A stretch of DNA of 64,000 nucleotides from Psychrobacter aquaticus CMS 56. Lineage in GTDB: Bacteria > Pseudomonadota > Gammaproteobacteria > Pseudomonadales > Moraxellaceae. Under the pieces are notes generated by a model. That model searched no databases. It was given only the letters and a program-made list of their open reading frames with translations, and was not told the origin of the DNA. Both the position numbers and the translations under genes were made by a program. How positions within the stretch are numbered: position 1 is the stretch's first letter; each line of letters begins with the position of its first letter. This document shows, one piece after another, positions 34,877 through 45,032 of this stretch. The stretch lies in the NCBI RefSeq assembly GCF_000471625.1, contig NZ_AUSW01000006.1, forward strand, positions 116,890 through 180,889, read 5' to 3'.

Positions 34877-36649
34877 TTATGCGCGGCCTGCTTGTTTGAG
34901 AGCATTTTGCAAGACAATACTGTCATCAAAATCATAACGCACATGGTTAATTTCTTGGTAGGTTTCGTGCCCTTTACCCGCGATCACGATGATATCATCG
35001 GCAGATGCTTGACTGACCGCATACTCAATGGCGGTTTGGCGTGCAGGTTCGATATGGGTGCGCTGATATTGCTCAGCACTCATTCCAGCTTGCATGTCTT
35101 GCAAAATCGCATTGGGGTCTTCGGTACGTGGATTGTCCGCTGTGAGTATGACTTGGTCTGCACCCGCCAGCCCTGCTTGTGCCATCAATGGGCGCTTGCC
35201 TGCATCACGATCGCCGCCACAACCAAATACTGCCCATAACTGACCCTTACAATGGGTTTTCAAGCTAGCCAGCACCTGACTCAAAGCATCAGGTGTATGT
35301 GCGTAATCCACGATAAAACAGCCCTCAGCGGATGGCACACGCTGCATACGTCCGATAGCGCCTTGTAGCTTTGGTACGGCAGCAGCAATGCGCTCTATGT
35401 CGCTGTTAAAGTCACTATCAACATCAGAGCCAATTGCCACTGTCGCCGCTATTGCCGCAAGTAAATTCGCCACGTTAAAACGCCCCAATAAGGGACTGAC
35501 GATAGTTATATTGCCGCCCTTGTCACCACTAATATCAGTATCACTAATATCAGTATCACTAAAGTTACTGCGGAGCGTGATCTCAACTCCTTGTAAGCTT
35601 GGTTTGATATCAGTGGCGACAAAGGTAGCCATTTTAGTGGCGTCTAAACTGTATGTCCACACGATCAAATCGCTGGCATGCGCCGTATCCAGCATCACCT
35701 GTGCATACTCATCATCGATATTGATAATGGCATGGGTCAAATCCGGAAAGTGCACTCTGTCAAACAGTTTGGCTTTGGCCGCCGCGTATTCTGTCATATC
35801 GGCATGATAATCTAAATGATCACGGCTCAAATTGGTATAAATCGCCACCGACACTGGCATGCCCTGCAAGCGCTGCTGATCCAGACCGTGTGAGCTTGCT
35901 TCTAATGCTAACAGCTCAGCGCCTTCTTGACCCATTTGATATAAGAACTGCTGGACGGCGAGCGCGTCTCCCGTGGTGTGACTGGCTTGAACCAACGAAC
36001 CCAATCTCCCGTTACCCGCCGTACCCATTACCGCACTGCTCATTCCGGTTAACTGGGTTAATTGCGCGACCAATTGACTGATGGTGGTTTTGCCATTGGT
36101 ACCCGTCACTGCCACAACCGTTGGCAGCGTCGTTGGTTGCTGATATTGCAAACGCGCTTGGATCAAATCTCCCAAAAAATCCCGAATATCAGGCACATAT
36201 AATATTGGGCAAGGCAACGCGATCATTTGCTGTTGGACAGACGTTTGCAAGGTGTCAGTTGTCAAAGCAAGAGGGGCATCGGTAGGCATATTGGCTGTCG
36301 TCAGTAGCGCGACAGGATCGATTTCTGATAGGATAAAAGCGGCGTTGTTGGCGGCTTGGTATAGGTAATCACGACTTTTTTGACAGTTCGGTGTGTGGCT
36401 TTTTAATAAGACAAACACGTTGCTCGCTGCTAGCGCGCGGCTGTCTAACTGAAATTGATGAAATGGGATGTTGGCAACGCTGGCCACTTGATTTATTGAA
36501 ATTTGAGTTGGTAAGTCTTGCATCGATGCCGTCATCATCGCGGTTAATGCTTGCTGCAAACTGTGTCTATTATGGTCGCTGGCTTCAACCAACTCTTTTA
36601 AGGTAACAGTAGCACAGCTGGGCGATGAGGTAGACATGGTCATTGGCAA
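34877..36649 (-). CDS. murE: UDP-N-acetylmuramoyl-tripeptide synthetase
   Basis: The 590-residue Mur ligase has VAVTGTNGKTTISQLVAQL as the P-loop and the DNPR motif (ILTADNPRTEDP), typical of enzymes that add meso-diaminopimelate. It is longer than usual: about 60-90 extra N-terminal residues and an inserted SDTDI repeat at about 372-382, encoded by a short tandem DNA repeat (35528-35557). It acts in the cytosol, after MurD and before MurF. Alternative Met codons 3 and 5 exist, but the first ATG is kept. Confidence 0.95.
   Translation of the reverse strand: MPMTMSTSSPSCATVTLKELVEASDHNRHSLQQALTAMMTASMQDLPTQISINQVASVANIPFHQFQLDSRALAASNVFVLLKSHTPNCQKSRDYLYQAANNAAFILSEIDPVALLTTANMPTDAPLALTTDTLQTSVQQQMIALPCPILYVPDIRDFLGDLIQARLQYQQPTTLPTVVAVTGTNGKTTISQLVAQLTQLTGMSSAVMGTAGNGRLGSLVQASHTTGDALAVQQFLYQMGQEGAELLALEASSHGLDQQRLQGMPVSVAIYTNLSRDHLDYHADMTEYAAAKAKLFDRVHFPDLTHAIINIDDEYAQVMLDTAHASDLIVWTYSLDATKMATFVATDIKPSLQGVEITLRSNFSDTDISDTDISGDKGGNITIVSPLLGRFNVANLLAAIAATVAIGSDVDSDFNSDIERIAAAVPKLQGAIGRMQRVPSAEGCFIVDYAHTPDALSQVLASLKTHCKGQLWAVFGCGGDRDAGKRPLMAQAGLAGADQVILTADNPRTEDPNAILQDMQAGMSAEQYQRTHIEPARQTAIEYAVSQASADDIIVIAGKGHETYQEINHVRYDFDDSIVLQNALKQAGRA
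35528..35557. repeat. 15-bp tandem repeat inside murE
   Basis: ACTAATATCAGTATC occurs twice in tandem and partly a third time. It encodes the SDTDI repeats in an insert of MurE. Being a multiple of three, copy-number change would keep the frame. Confidence 0.85.
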
Positions 36650-36708
36650 ATCCTAAACGGTTAAATCAAATAGTAAGTGGCTGAATACTCAAAATCTTAT
36701 ATCAATAC

Positions 36709-38811
36709 CTACGGGGCTTCAGTTTTTAACGGCTTATCTAAGGGCACATTATACAAACGCAGTGCCTCACTCATGACGTTATGAAACACAGGTGCTACTG
36801 TTAAACCCGCATAAATTTGTCCACGTGGATCTTCGATTAACATCACACCGACCAGCCGTGGGTTGGAGGCTGGCACCATACCAGCAAAGACGTTACGATA
36901 TTGATCGGTATAATAACCACCGTCCGGATTGATACGGCGCGACGTTCCTGTTTTACCAGCGACGCGGTAACCATCGATAGCAGCACCTTTGGCAGTACCA
37001 CCATCTTCAGTGACACTTTCCATCATTTGTACGATAGACATCGCTTGCTCATGCGCCATGATACGTTTGCTGGGTGGTGGTTTATTATCTTTAATAAGTG
37101 TCAATGGATGCATCACCCCACCTGCCGCCAATGCAGAATAAGCCTGCGCTACTTGTGCAAGCGTTACTTGTAGACCATAACCATAACTGACCGTCGCACG
37201 CCTTGCTGTTTCTTTTTCTTGCGGTGTGACGACCAATCCGCTACCTTCGCCTGGGAACTGTAACGGCGTTTTTTCGCCAAAGCCAAACTGTTTTTGCATC
37301 TTGGTAATCGCATCAGCGGGTAGCGATAACGCAATCTTGGTGGAAGCCACGTTACTGGATTTCTGTAACAGCGTTGCCATGTTAATCATGCCGAGATTGT
37401 TATGATCACGAATGGTGTAACCGCGAACACGAATAGAGCCGGGATTGGTATCGATTAAAGAGGTGGCGGTATATTTACCTGAATCTAAAGCAGCAGCGAC
37501 CGTAAAAGGCTTCATCACCGAACCAGGTTCAAAGATATCAAGTAGCGCACGGTTACGCTGGTTTTCACCCGTCATCTCATTGAGGTTATTGGAGTTAAAT
37601 GATGGCCATGTCGATAAGGCAAGCACCTCACCCGTTTGTACATCGACGATCATACCCGTAGACCAACGCGCTTTTTGCAAACGCCCTGCTTTTTCAAGCT
37701 CTTTATAAAGTAAATACTGCAAACGCGAGTCAATCGTCAACGCCACATCTTTACCCGGTACTTCTGGCTCGATCTGTTTAATTTCTTTTAGGCTGTTTTG
37801 TTTGGCGTCTTTGAGTACCAGCACTTTACCGTCGTCACCTGCCAGCTCGGTTTCATACTGACGTTCAATCCCAGCACGCCCCTCATAACCGCCTTCAGAA
37901 TCATTGGCATTTTGTCCCATAAACCCTAATAGTTGGGAGTTGGGATGTGGCTGCGGATAATAACGCTGAAAGAAGTTTTTCTCATAGACACCCGGAAAAT
38001 CAAGCGAGCTGACACTTTGCGCAATCTCTGGTGTCACTTTATTAAGCAATGGCAAGTAGTGCGAGCCAGCACCCGATGGCAGCGCCGCTTTAACCGCTTC
38101 TTCATCGGTCACATCGATACTGGCATCAATGGCGGTGACTTTCTTTAACTCATTGACCGAGATATTGGCAGCAGCAGCAAGCGTGGTCAAATCCATATTG
38201 TCCAAGCGCTTTTGCATACGCGCAACCAGTTGCGGGCTATCAGGATTGGTGATGATAATACGCTTAAGCTCATAATATTCGCGAGCATAATCATGCGGAC
38301 TAAAAGAGACGGTCGCCAGTGGCGCACTGACCGCTAAGGGCAAATTGTTGCGGTCTGTAATCATGCCGCGATAAGATGCTTGCGTACGCACGCTAGTGAT
38401 AAGCTCAGCACCTTTGTCTTGATAAAACTGAGCATTGGCGACTTGTAAGTAGTAAGCACGGCCTATTAGCAAGCCCAATATAATCAGCGCAATGCCCCAA
38501 ATCATACGAAAGCGGTTTTTGTCTTGCTCAAAGCCGCCGCGAGAAGAAGCGCCAGACGCTTTACCCAAAAATCCTCTTTTATTTTTTAGATTTTTAGTAT
38601 GAGCGTTTTGTTTTTCATTGTTTTTTAAGCGATCAAATAGCTTGGCTTTGCGGCTGTCAGCAGATTTGTGATCAGCGTTGCTGCTCGTTTGCCCAGATTT
38701 GGCGGCACTAGGACGGCGCAAAGGCTTGGTGACTTTGCCACTAGCTGGTTTCTTACTAGCGTTGTTTGTGGTTGCTTTCCCGCTATTGGCATTAGACTTT
38801 TTATCACTCAT
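36709..38811 (-). CDS. ftsI: Peptidoglycan D,D-transpeptidase FtsI (PBP3)
   Basis: The 700-residue class B PBP has a Lys/Ser/Ala-rich cytoplasmic N-terminus of about 100 residues, longer than usual. A membrane anchor follows at about 103-118, then a pedestal domain and a transpeptidase domain. The active site is EPGSVMKPF (Ser431, Lys434), with KSSN at about 485 and KTGTSR at about 621. It makes septal peptidoglycan with FtsW. Its start overlaps the ftsL 3' end by 4 bp. All catalytic motifs are intact. Confidence 0.96.
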   Translation of the reverse strand: MSDKKSNANSGKATTNNASKKPASGKVTKPLRRPSAAKSGQTSSNADHKSADSRKAKLFDRLKNNEKQNAHTKNLKNKRGFLGKASGASSRGGFEQDKNRFRMIWGIALIILGLLIGRAYYLQVANAQFYQDKGAELITSVRTQASYRGMITDRNNLPLAVSAPLATVSFSPHDYAREYYELKRIIITNPDSPQLVARMQKRLDNMDLTTLAAAANISVNELKKVTAIDASIDVTDEEAVKAALPSGAGSHYLPLLNKVTPEIAQSVSSLDFPGVYEKNFFQRYYPQPHPNSQLLGFMGQNANDSEGGYEGRAGIERQYETELAGDDGKVLVLKDAKQNSLKEIKQIEPEVPGKDVALTIDSRLQYLLYKELEKAGRLQKARWSTGMIVDVQTGEVLALSTWPSFNSNNLNEMTGENQRNRALLDIFEPGSVMKPFTVAAALDSGKYTATSLIDTNPGSIRVRGYTIRDHNNLGMINMATLLQKSSNVASTKIALSLPADAITKMQKQFGFGEKTPLQFPGEGSGLVVTPQEKETARRATVSYGYGLQVTLAQVAQAYSALAAGGVMHPLTLIKDNKPPPSKRIMAHEQAMSIVQMMESVTEDGGTAKGAAIDGYRVAGKTGTSRRINPDGGYYTDQYRNVFAGMVPASNPRLVGVMLIEDPRGQIYAGLTVAPVFHNVMSEALRLYNVPLDKPLKTEAP

Positions 38812-39335
38812 TGTCCTGCCTCCGCTAGGTCAGAATCCGTGTCAGAAACCTCAGCAGATTCCTCAACCACCATATCGATAGGTATATCACTCACGACAGC
38901 TGGTTCGATAATATCTGAATCATTGGTGGCGACATCTGAGTCAGTCGAATCGGCAGGCACCAATGCTACGGCAGCACCGGGCTGGATGATTAGTTTGTCT
39001 TTCAGACTGGGTGAAAACATACCCAGTTCAGCAACCGCACGACTGGCAATTTGCGGCGTCGCACTGAATGTCTGCTGTTCAATCAATAGGCGCTGATGCT
39101 CAACTTGTAGCTTACGCTCTTGTTTTTTCATGTCTTGCAAGGTTTTATAATCCTGATGATATTGCTGAACGCCTTCGGCCGTTTTGATACCGCTCCATAT
39201 AATCGCCGCTGCCAACAGCAGTAATATAGCGACATAAACACTGACCACATTAAATCGGCGCACAAATAGTTCACCAACATCGGCATTATAAGGCGTTGCG
39301 ACACGACGGTTTGCAGGTTTGTCAGATATTGCCAT
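38808..39335 (-). CDS. ftsL: Cell division protein FtsL
   Basis: The 175-residue bitopic protein has one membrane segment (about 35-55) and a coiled coil after it (EGVQQYHQDYKTLQDMKKQE). Then comes an acidic tail (SDTDSDLAEAGQ) not typical of FtsL. It joins FtsB and FtsQ to recruit FtsW/FtsI to the septum. It overlaps ftsI by 4 bp. The gap to rsmH is unusually long (about 214 bp). The coiled coil and context support the call more than sequence identity. Confidence 0.85.
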   Translation of the reverse strand: MAISDKPANRRVATPYNADVGELFVRRFNVVSVYVAILLLLAAAIIWSGIKTAEGVQQYHQDYKTLQDMKKQERKLQVEHQRLLIEQQTFSATPQIASRAVAELGMFSPSLKDKLIIQPGAAVALVPADSTDSDVATNDSDIIEPAVVSDIPIDMVVEESAEVSDTDSDLAEAGQ

Positions 39336-39549
39336 GACGATCTCAGAAAAGTGAACTTAAAAATAGAAAGCGATAACTGTTTATGAGTTATCAAAACCTC
39401 ATGCGCCATCAATAAAGGTAAAACCAAACAAAAAAGTAACTGCCGAGCCTAGCAGATAATGTTTACAGCTTTTTAACAGTAGCGTAATCATTAAAATATT
39501 TGCTCATCTCCCATTGATAAAAGACCGACCAAACATTCACGCTATAAAT

Positions 39550-40746
39550 TTATTGCTCACCATCAGGCAAATACTCGCTATCACTACGTGTTGCCATGCG
39601 TAGCCATGCACTACGCGAACGCGGGTTGTGGCTTGTTTCCGCTTTACTTGGCCCCACTCGTTTAGGCTTACTAAAGTAACGCGGGCGATTCGGCGGCATC
39701 GGCAAATTCTCATCTTCTGGATATTGCCCTTTACTGTGACGCTGCAAAAACTGCTTGATACGGCGATCTTCTAATGAGTGAAAACTAATCACCGCCAGCT
39801 GTCCACCGGTCTTTAAGATGTGAATACTTTGTGCTAAAAAGTCATCGACATCGCCAAGCTCATTGTTAATAAAAATACGCATGGCCTGAAAACTTTGTGT
39901 CGCTGGATGTTTACCGCGCTGCCAATTGGGATGAGCAACCTTAATCACCTCAGCCAGCTCGAGCGTTGATTCATAGCTGTCCATTTGCTTGATGGCGCGT
40001 GCAATGCGGCGACTGTGACGCTCTTCACCAAACTCATAAAGCACATTGGCCAACGTTTCATCATCGACCTGCTCAAGCCACTCGGCAACCGACTGACCGC
40101 GGCTGGTATCCATACGCATATCTACCGCACCATCACGCATAAAGCTAAACCCGCGACTGCCATCATCAATCTGCGGTGATGAGATACCCAAATCTGCCAT
40201 TAGCCCATCTACTTGGGTGATACCGAGCGCGGCCAGACTAGTCGTCAACGTCGCAAAACTGTCATGAACCACATGCACACGGCTGTCTGTCCTTGCCAGC
40301 TCTCTAGCAACACTAATAGCAGTCGGATCTTTATCAAAGACGATCAGCTTGGCATCATCGGCAAGATGACTCAATAATAAGCGACTATGACCGCCACGCC
40401 CAAAGGTCGCATCGACATAGATGCCGCTCATTTGTAAGCCTTTTTGACCTATTGCCGCGTCTGTTTGACTTGGTTCTTTTGGGCTTGGTAAGGATTTGAC
40501 GCCCAATACTGCGGCGACGGTCTCTGGCAGAAGCACAGCATCATGGACAAAACTCAACTCATCAACTGTGGCAGGGTCTTTAATAGATGCTTGAGCCATA
40601 TTTTGCATACCCTTTTCAACCAGATTTTGGACAGTATTACTTTCTACAGAAAACGGACTCGTCACTGATTCAGCATTATCAATGGCTGAAAAAGCGTTGA
40701 CTTTAGAATTGGGCGTAGGTTTTGACTTCGATTTTGATAATGACAC
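39550..40746 (-). CDS. rsmH: 16S rRNA (cytosine(1402)-N4)-methyltransferase
   Basis: The 398-residue enzyme has YVDATFGRGGHSRLLLSHL as SAM motif, the DGLMADLGISSPQIDDGSRG segment with its family signature, and ISFHSLEDRRIKQFL. It methylates N4 of C1402 in 16S rRNA. About 65 N-terminal residues precede the usual start near 'VHDAVLLPETV', making it longer than usual. It is first in the dcw cluster; mraZ, normally upstream, is missing. The next gene upstream is the divergent gltX. Confidence 0.95.
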   Translation of the reverse strand: MSLSKSKSKPTPNSKVNAFSAIDNAESVTSPFSVESNTVQNLVEKGMQNMAQASIKDPATVDELSFVHDAVLLPETVAAVLGVKSLPSPKEPSQTDAAIGQKGLQMSGIYVDATFGRGGHSRLLLSHLADDAKLIVFDKDPTAISVARELARTDSRVHVVHDSFATLTTSLAALGITQVDGLMADLGISSPQIDDGSRGFSFMRDGAVDMRMDTSRGQSVAEWLEQVDDETLANVLYEFGEERHSRRIARAIKQMDSYESTLELAEVIKVAHPNWQRGKHPATQSFQAMRIFINNELGDVDDFLAQSIHILKTGGQLAVISFHSLEDRRIKQFLQRHSKGQYPEDENLPMPPNRPRYFSKPKRVGPSKAETSHNPRSRSAWLRMATRSDSEYLPDGEQ

Positions 40747-41032
40747 AAATAACTCAGTAGATGACGACCATTTTGGCCAGTAATAGTAAAAAATCAGATG
40801 AAAATAAACAAGTTATGACTTGCATAGCATTATTATCGCAAGGATACACTGGTAGTCAAGCTCTAGAAGGGCTTTTCATTAAAAATATCCCATCTCTCTG
40901 TTATACTAGCGCTATATTTTACGCTAATTTTCAATTTTGGCGTCTATTGTTTCATTCGTATTTTTTAGTCATGCTCTTTAATTGACACTTATCACTGCCA
41001 TTTTTCACTGATATCCACTTTTTGAGATTCCT

Positions 41033-42607
41033 ATGATGCAAACATCGACCCTATCCTCGACGAATCCTACGACAGCTACTGGCGGCAATCGCCCGGTCCG
41101 CACTCGCATTGCGCCATCGCCCACTGGCTTTCCTCACGTAGGCACGGCTTATATTGCTCTATTTAATTTGGCCTTTGCTAAAGCCCACGGCGGCGAATTT
41201 ATTTTACGTATCGAAGACACCGACCAAACGCGCTCAACTGAGCAATCTGAACAAATGATTTTAGATGCGCTGCGTTGGGTGGGTTTAGATTGGAGCGAGG
41301 GTCCAGATATTGGCGGCCCGCACGCCCCTTATCGTCAAAGCGAGCGTAGTGATATTTATAAAAAACACGCTGAGCAACTGATCGATAACGATCATGCATT
41401 TCGATGTTTTTGTACCAGTGAAGAGCTGGACGCCATGCGCGCTGAGCAAATGGCCAATGGCGAGACGCCGCGCTACGACGGGCGCTGTGCGCACCTCGCG
41501 CCAGAAAAAACAGCACAATTGATTGCTGAAGGTAAATCGCACGTCATCCGTATGCGCGTGCCAACCGAAGGCGTCTGTCAGGTACACGACATGCTACGTG
41601 GTACGGTTGAGATACCTTGGACCCAAGTCGATATGCAAGTGTTGCTCAAAACCGACGGCCTGCCGACTTACCATTTGGCCAATGTCGTCGATGATCATTT
41701 GATGGACATCAGTCATGTCATGCGCGGCGAAGAGTGGCTCAACTCAGCACCCAAGCATCAGCTACTGTATGAGTACTTCGGTTGGGAGATGCCAGTTCTG
41801 TGCCACATGCCACTATTGCGCAATCCGGACAAATCAAAACTGTCTAAGCGCAAAAACCCAACGTCTATCACCTATTACCGTGATGCTGGCGTGTTGCCTG
41901 AAGCTCTGCTCAACTATCTTGGCCGCATGGGCTACTCCATGCCGAATGACGCTGAAAAGTTCACCTTAGACGAGATGATTGCCAGTTTTGATATCCAGCG
42001 TGTGTCGCTCGGCGGCCCTATCTTTGACATCGAAAAACTCAATTGGGTAAATAGCGAGTGGCTACGTGCGCTCACGCCGGAAGAGCTAAAAAACAAAATC
42101 CTAGACTGGGCAAGTAACAGCGATAAGTTAACCGCTATTGCCGCTGCGATTCAACCACGTATCGCACTGCTATCTGATGCGGTCAACTGGGGCGGATTTT
42201 ATTTCCAGAATCTACCTGAGATTACCGCCGAGAGCTTTACGCACAAATCACTGACGCCTGAGCAAATTATAGAATTGCTACAACTGTCGCTGTGGCAGTT
42301 AGAGACCTTACCAACTTGGTCAGAAGAAAATATCTATGCCACATTGAAAGGTCTTGCCGCGCATCTTGATATCAAAATGCGTGACTTTATGGCACCTTTC
42401 TTTATCGCCATCGCTGGTAGCACCTCATCGACACCAGTCATGAACTCTATGGCGATTATCGGTGCTGACATGACCTTGACTCGCTTGCGCCATGCGGTCG
42501 ATGTACTGGGTGGTTTGGGTAAAAAGAAACTGAAGAAGCTTGAAAAACAAGCGGCAGAGTTGCCAAACTTTATCAACATTTACAAAATAGAAGTACTCTT
42601 AAAATAA
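41033..42607 (+). CDS. gltX: Glutamyl-tRNA synthetase
   Basis: The 524-residue class I synthetase has the HIGH-type motif ([16 protein letters not shown]) near residue 25 and the KMSKS-type motif KLSKRK near residue 264. It charges tRNA-Glu in the cytosol. The start ATG-ATG doubles; the N-terminal [18 protein letters not shown] is a short extension before the Rossmann fold. The 286-bp gap to rsmH carries divergent promoters (a TATACT near 40902 is a possible -10). A terminator follows 32 bp downstream. Confidence 0.96.
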   Translation: MMQTSTLSSTNPTTATGGNRPVRTRIAPSPTGFPHVGTAYIALFNLAFAKAHGGEFILRIEDTDQTRSTEQSEQMILDALRWVGLDWSEGPDIGGPHAPYRQSERSDIYKKHAEQLIDNDHAFRCFCTSEELDAMRAEQMANGETPRYDGRCAHLAPEKTAQLIAEGKSHVIRMRVPTEGVCQVHDMLRGTVEIPWTQVDMQVLLKTDGLPTYHLANVVDDHLMDISHVMRGEEWLNSAPKHQLLYEYFGWEMPVLCHMPLLRNPDKSKLSKRKNPTSITYYRDAGVLPEALLNYLGRMGYSMPNDAEKFTLDEMIASFDIQRVSLGGPIFDIEKLNWVNSEWLRALTPEELKNKILDWASNSDKLTAIAAAIQPRIALLSDAVNWGGFYFQNLPEITAESFTHKSLTPEQIIELLQLSLWQLETLPTWSEENIYATLKGLAAHLDIKMRDFMAPFFIAIAGSTSSTPVMNSMAIIGADMTLTRLRHAVDVLGGLGKKKLKKLEKQAAELPNFINIYKIEVLLK

Positions 42608-42639
42608 AAAAATAATATAAATTCATTAGTTGATAACAG

Positions 42640-42668
42640 AGAGGGATCAGGCTAATACTGATCCCTCT
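42640..42668 (+). terminator. Intrinsic terminator of gltX
   Basis: A perfect 11-bp stem (AGAGGGATCAG / CTGATCCCTCT) with a 7-nt loop ends in a short T-run. Confidence 0.85.
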
Positions 42669-42717
42669 TTACGTTAATAGTAGCATTTGAAATTAAATAT
42701 ATTAATGGGATATAAAC

Positions 42718-43083
42718 ATGGCCGCCAAAACCGTCACCATAGAAAGCAAAGACTATGTCTTTAACACCCTAAAAGAAGCGCAAAAATACTACGATGCCAT
42801 CGTAAAAGAGCTTTATGACGCAAATCTCACCCTAACTAAAGGTCAGGATTTTGAAGATTTAAAATGGATATACAGCACTTATTGCCACTATGCCAAACAC
42901 CATGTAGATCAACTAAATGCCTCTGACATCGTAGGCTTTCAAGGCGTAAAAACGGTACGAGAAAATGGTGGTCAATATATCCCTACCGAATGTTGTGCTG
43001 TCATCTTTGCTGATGGGACTAATGCAGAATTTTTCACTGACAAAGCCATCAAAGAAATCGCCATCAAGCAAAATCCACGTTAA
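42718..43083 (+). CDS. Small protein resembling the DUF3223 (DCL) family
   Basis: The 121-residue soluble protein has a helical N-terminal half (LKEAQKYYDAIVKELYDANL, with an acidic loop) and a C-terminal half with ECCAVIFADGTNAEFFTDKA. The pattern resembles DUF3223, which is known from chloroplast rRNA-processing DCL proteins and bacterial homologues of unclear role. The match is from memory of the pattern and is tentative. The ATG is preceded by an AATGGGAT region, and the gene lies between the gltX terminator and the tRNA promoter. Confidence 0.55.
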   Translation: MAAKTVTIESKDYVFNTLKEAQKYYDAIVKELYDANLTLTKGQDFEDLKWIYSTYCHYAKHHVDQLNASDIVGFQGVKTVRENGGQYIPTECCAVIFADGTNAEFFTDKAIKEIAIKQNPR

Positions 43084-43148
43084 GTCGGCTCTTAACCTCC
43101 ATAAAACCGATTTTTTTGCATATTTATGAATTATTTTTAAAATAGCGG

Positions 43149-43177
43149 TTGACAAGACTGCTGCTCTTACATAAAAT
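43149..43177 (+). promoter_or_regulatory. Promoter of the tRNA-Ala gene
   Basis: TTGACA (43149-43154) and TAAAAT (43172-43177) are separated by 17 bp, a near-consensus sigma70 promoter. The tRNA starts 17 bp after the -10 box. Confidence 0.85.
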
Positions 43178-43194
43178 ACGCACACTCTTAGCGA

Positions 43195-43270
43195 GGGGCT
43201 ATAGCTCAGTTGGTAGAGCACTTGCATGGCATGCAAGGGGTCAACGGTTCGACTCCGTTTAGCTCCACCA
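43195..43270 (+). tRNA. tRNA-Ala (GGC)
   Basis: A 76-nt cloverleaf with acceptor GGGGCTA/TAGCTCC, D-arm GCTCAGTTGGTAGAGC, anticodon stem CTTGC/GCAAG with loop ATGGCAT (anticodon GGC, Ala), and T-arm GGTTCGACTCC. The CCA end is encoded (43268-43270). Confidence 0.96.
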
Positions 43271-43425
43271 TACTATTTATAACAATGCTCAGTATGACTG
43301 AAACTTGATAATAAATACTCGCTAGTAGGACGATATCAGCACCTAGGCAACGCTTGTTCTATTAATAGATAAGCTATCTGATATTGTGAAGTACCGTTAT
43401 AGCCATTGGTTATGACACTCTATGC

Positions 43426-43501
43426 GTCCCCATCGTCTAGAGGCCTAGGACACTGCCCTTTCACGGCGGTAACGGGGGTTCGAATCCCCCTGGGGACGCC
43501 A
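43426..43501 (+). tRNA. tRNA-Glu (TTC)
   Basis: A 76-nt cloverleaf with acceptor GTCCCCA/TGGGGAC and anticodon arm CTGCCCTTTCACGGCGG, where the anticodon is TTC (Glu). T-arm is GGGGGTTCGAATCCCCC. CCA is encoded. It lies 155 bp after tRNA-Ala and near gltX, which charges it. Confidence 0.96.
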
Positions 43502-43564
43502 CTATTTGGCGTCACTTGTTAGCCCTCTTGCTTAGCATGAGATAAGACTAATAAGCGAACAATA

Positions 43565-43602
43565 AAAAAATCCCAGTCATCATACGGTGACTGGGATTTT
43601 TT
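43565..43602 (+). terminator. Strong terminator after the tRNA genes
   Basis: A perfect 15-bp stem (AAAAAATCCCAGTCA / TGACTGGGATTTTTT) with an 8-nt loop and a T-run. Its A-run on the left makes it able to work on both strands. Confidence 0.9.
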
Positions 43603-43774
43603 ATGTCTGTTGTTTCTCAAAGACCCTCTATTCTACTGTCGCTGTCTTATGACTAATAGCGCTATTGCCAACCTGTCTAATACTCGTTAATATCGACGTG
43701 ACCAGCATTGTTATAAATTATACCCACATGCTATATATGATGGGGCTTAGAGCGATTATAGGGAAGCGCCTGCT

Positions 43775-44428
43775 ATGTTCGGTATTGAAAACTACCTAGG
43801 GTTTATCTTAGCGGCGATTTTATTAAACCTAACGCCAGGCACGGATAGCATGTACATTATTACCCGTAGCATCTCTCAAGGGCAAACAGCAGGGCTTTAT
43901 TCTGTTTTGGGTATCACCACGGGCAGTTTGATTCATACTTTATTGGCGTCATTAGGATTATCAGTATTGCTTGCCAACTCTCCAACGGCCTTTATGCTTG
44001 TCAAATATCTTGGTGCCGGCTATTTATGTTATTTAGGTTTTAAGATGCTCACAAGCAAAGAGTCCTCTTTAATAGCAAGCAGTCTGCCTAAAGACGAAGA
44101 TATTATTAGACAGAACAAGGTAGATGGCTGGCAAATTTACCAGCAAGGAGTATTGACCAACGTCTTTAATCCAAAAGTCGCTTTGTTCTTTATCGCCTTT
44201 TTTCCTCAGTTCATTGATGCTAATTATGCTTACGGCATGCTGTCATTTTTAATATTGGGATTAACCTTTGCCACCACTGGCTTTATATGGTGCTCGTGTC
44301 TGGCGTTATTGGCAGCGCGGTTTAGTACACGCCTGCGAGAAAATCCCTCTATTGAAGCCGTTTTAAACAAGATAAGCGGTGTGGTATTTATTGGCTTAGG
44401 GATTAAGCTGTTGACTGAGAAGGGTTGA
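43775..44428 (+). CDS. LysE/RhtB family amino-acid exporter
   Basis: The 217-residue membrane protein has six hydrophobic segments. The family motif is NLTPGTDSMYIITRS near residue 20, and GAGYLCYLGFKML and FNPKVALFFIAFFPQF follow. LysE/RhtB exporters remove lysine, threonine, homoserine or related amino acids. The exact substrate is unknown. It is likely in one transcript with the next small gene, 32 bp downstream. Confidence 0.9.
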   Translation: MFGIENYLGFILAAILLNLTPGTDSMYIITRSISQGQTAGLYSVLGITTGSLIHTLLASLGLSVLLANSPTAFMLVKYLGAGYLCYLGFKMLTSKESSLIASSLPKDEDIIRQNKVDGWQIYQQGVLTNVFNPKVALFFIAFFPQFIDANYAYGMLSFLILGLTFATTGFIWCSCLALLAARFSTRLRENPSIEAVLNKISGVVFIGLGIKLLTEKG

Positions 44429-44460
44429 AACCATTGAAATAAATAGTAAAGGAAATAATA

Positions 44461-44919
44461 ATGAATGATGATACTAAGCAAAAAATCACTTTACTACTTG
44501 AAGAGTTACTGAGCACCACATCCTCAGAGTCAAGGCAAAAAGACATAGATAATAAAATAAGCAAGCTGTCTCCCGATCCATTTTGGAGTGATTATATATT
44601 CTGGAATGAGGAATATGTAAACGAAGATGGAAGTATAAATTACGAGAAATTTTTTGATAAAATTGCTGAGTATCCAAGTTCTAATGAGTATAAAATAAAA
44701 AGTCGTATTTTAGATTTAGCTCGAAAACTTATTATGAGAGATTTCTCTGACATTAGTGAAGTTAACATAGTAAATGAAATTAATGAATTGTCTCCTGATA
44801 TCAGTTGGACAAGCTACCTCTTTGTCGATAAGACTTGTTTGAGCGATGACGGTAGCATCGATAAAGAAAAATTCTTAAATAAAATATTTAAGGAGAGCTG
44901 GAATGAGAACTTCAGATAA
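44461..44919 (+). CDS. Tandem-repeat small protein, immunity-like
   Basis: The 152-residue acidic soluble protein is built from two similar halves of about 70 residues: KLSPDPFWSDYIFWNEE...GSINYEKFFDKI and ELSPDISWTSYLFVDKT...GSIDKEKFLNKI. This pattern (a short helical start, then P-D-x-S-D-Y-I-F-type core) resembles small bacteriocin or CDI immunity proteins. A named family is not assigned. Very AT-rich compared with neighbours, which hints at acquisition. No matching toxin is adjacent. Confidence 0.65.
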   Translation: MNDDTKQKITLLLEELLSTTSSESRQKDIDNKISKLSPDPFWSDYIFWNEEYVNEDGSINYEKFFDKIAEYPSSNEYKIKSRILDLARKLIMRDFSDISEVNIVNEINELSPDISWTSYLFVDKTCLSDDGSIDKEKFLNKIFKESWNENFR

Positions 44920-44971
44920 TTGAAGGAAATAGAATTTCAGATACTTGTTGCCTCTTTCTTCATTTAATAAC

Positions 44972-45011
44972 AAAGCCCAATCCCCTATTTTAACTGAGAT
45001 TGGGCTTTTTT
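44972..45011. terminator. Bidirectional terminator between the small gene and acnA
   Basis: AAAGCCCAATC and GATTGGGCTTT form a stem with a T-run on both strands, 53 bp after the small gene and 22 bp after the acnA stop. Confidence 0.85.
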
Positions 45012-45032
45012 TATATTAAGTCTTACGAACGA

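Noticed and set aside
39128..39427. Alternative frame over ftsL and its upstream gap.
   Set aside because: It overlaps ftsL in a different frame and has no family features.
40761..40985. Plus-strand 74-codon frame between rsmH and gltX.
   Set aside because: No ribosome-binding site, no recognisable protein features, and it occupies the divergent promoter region.
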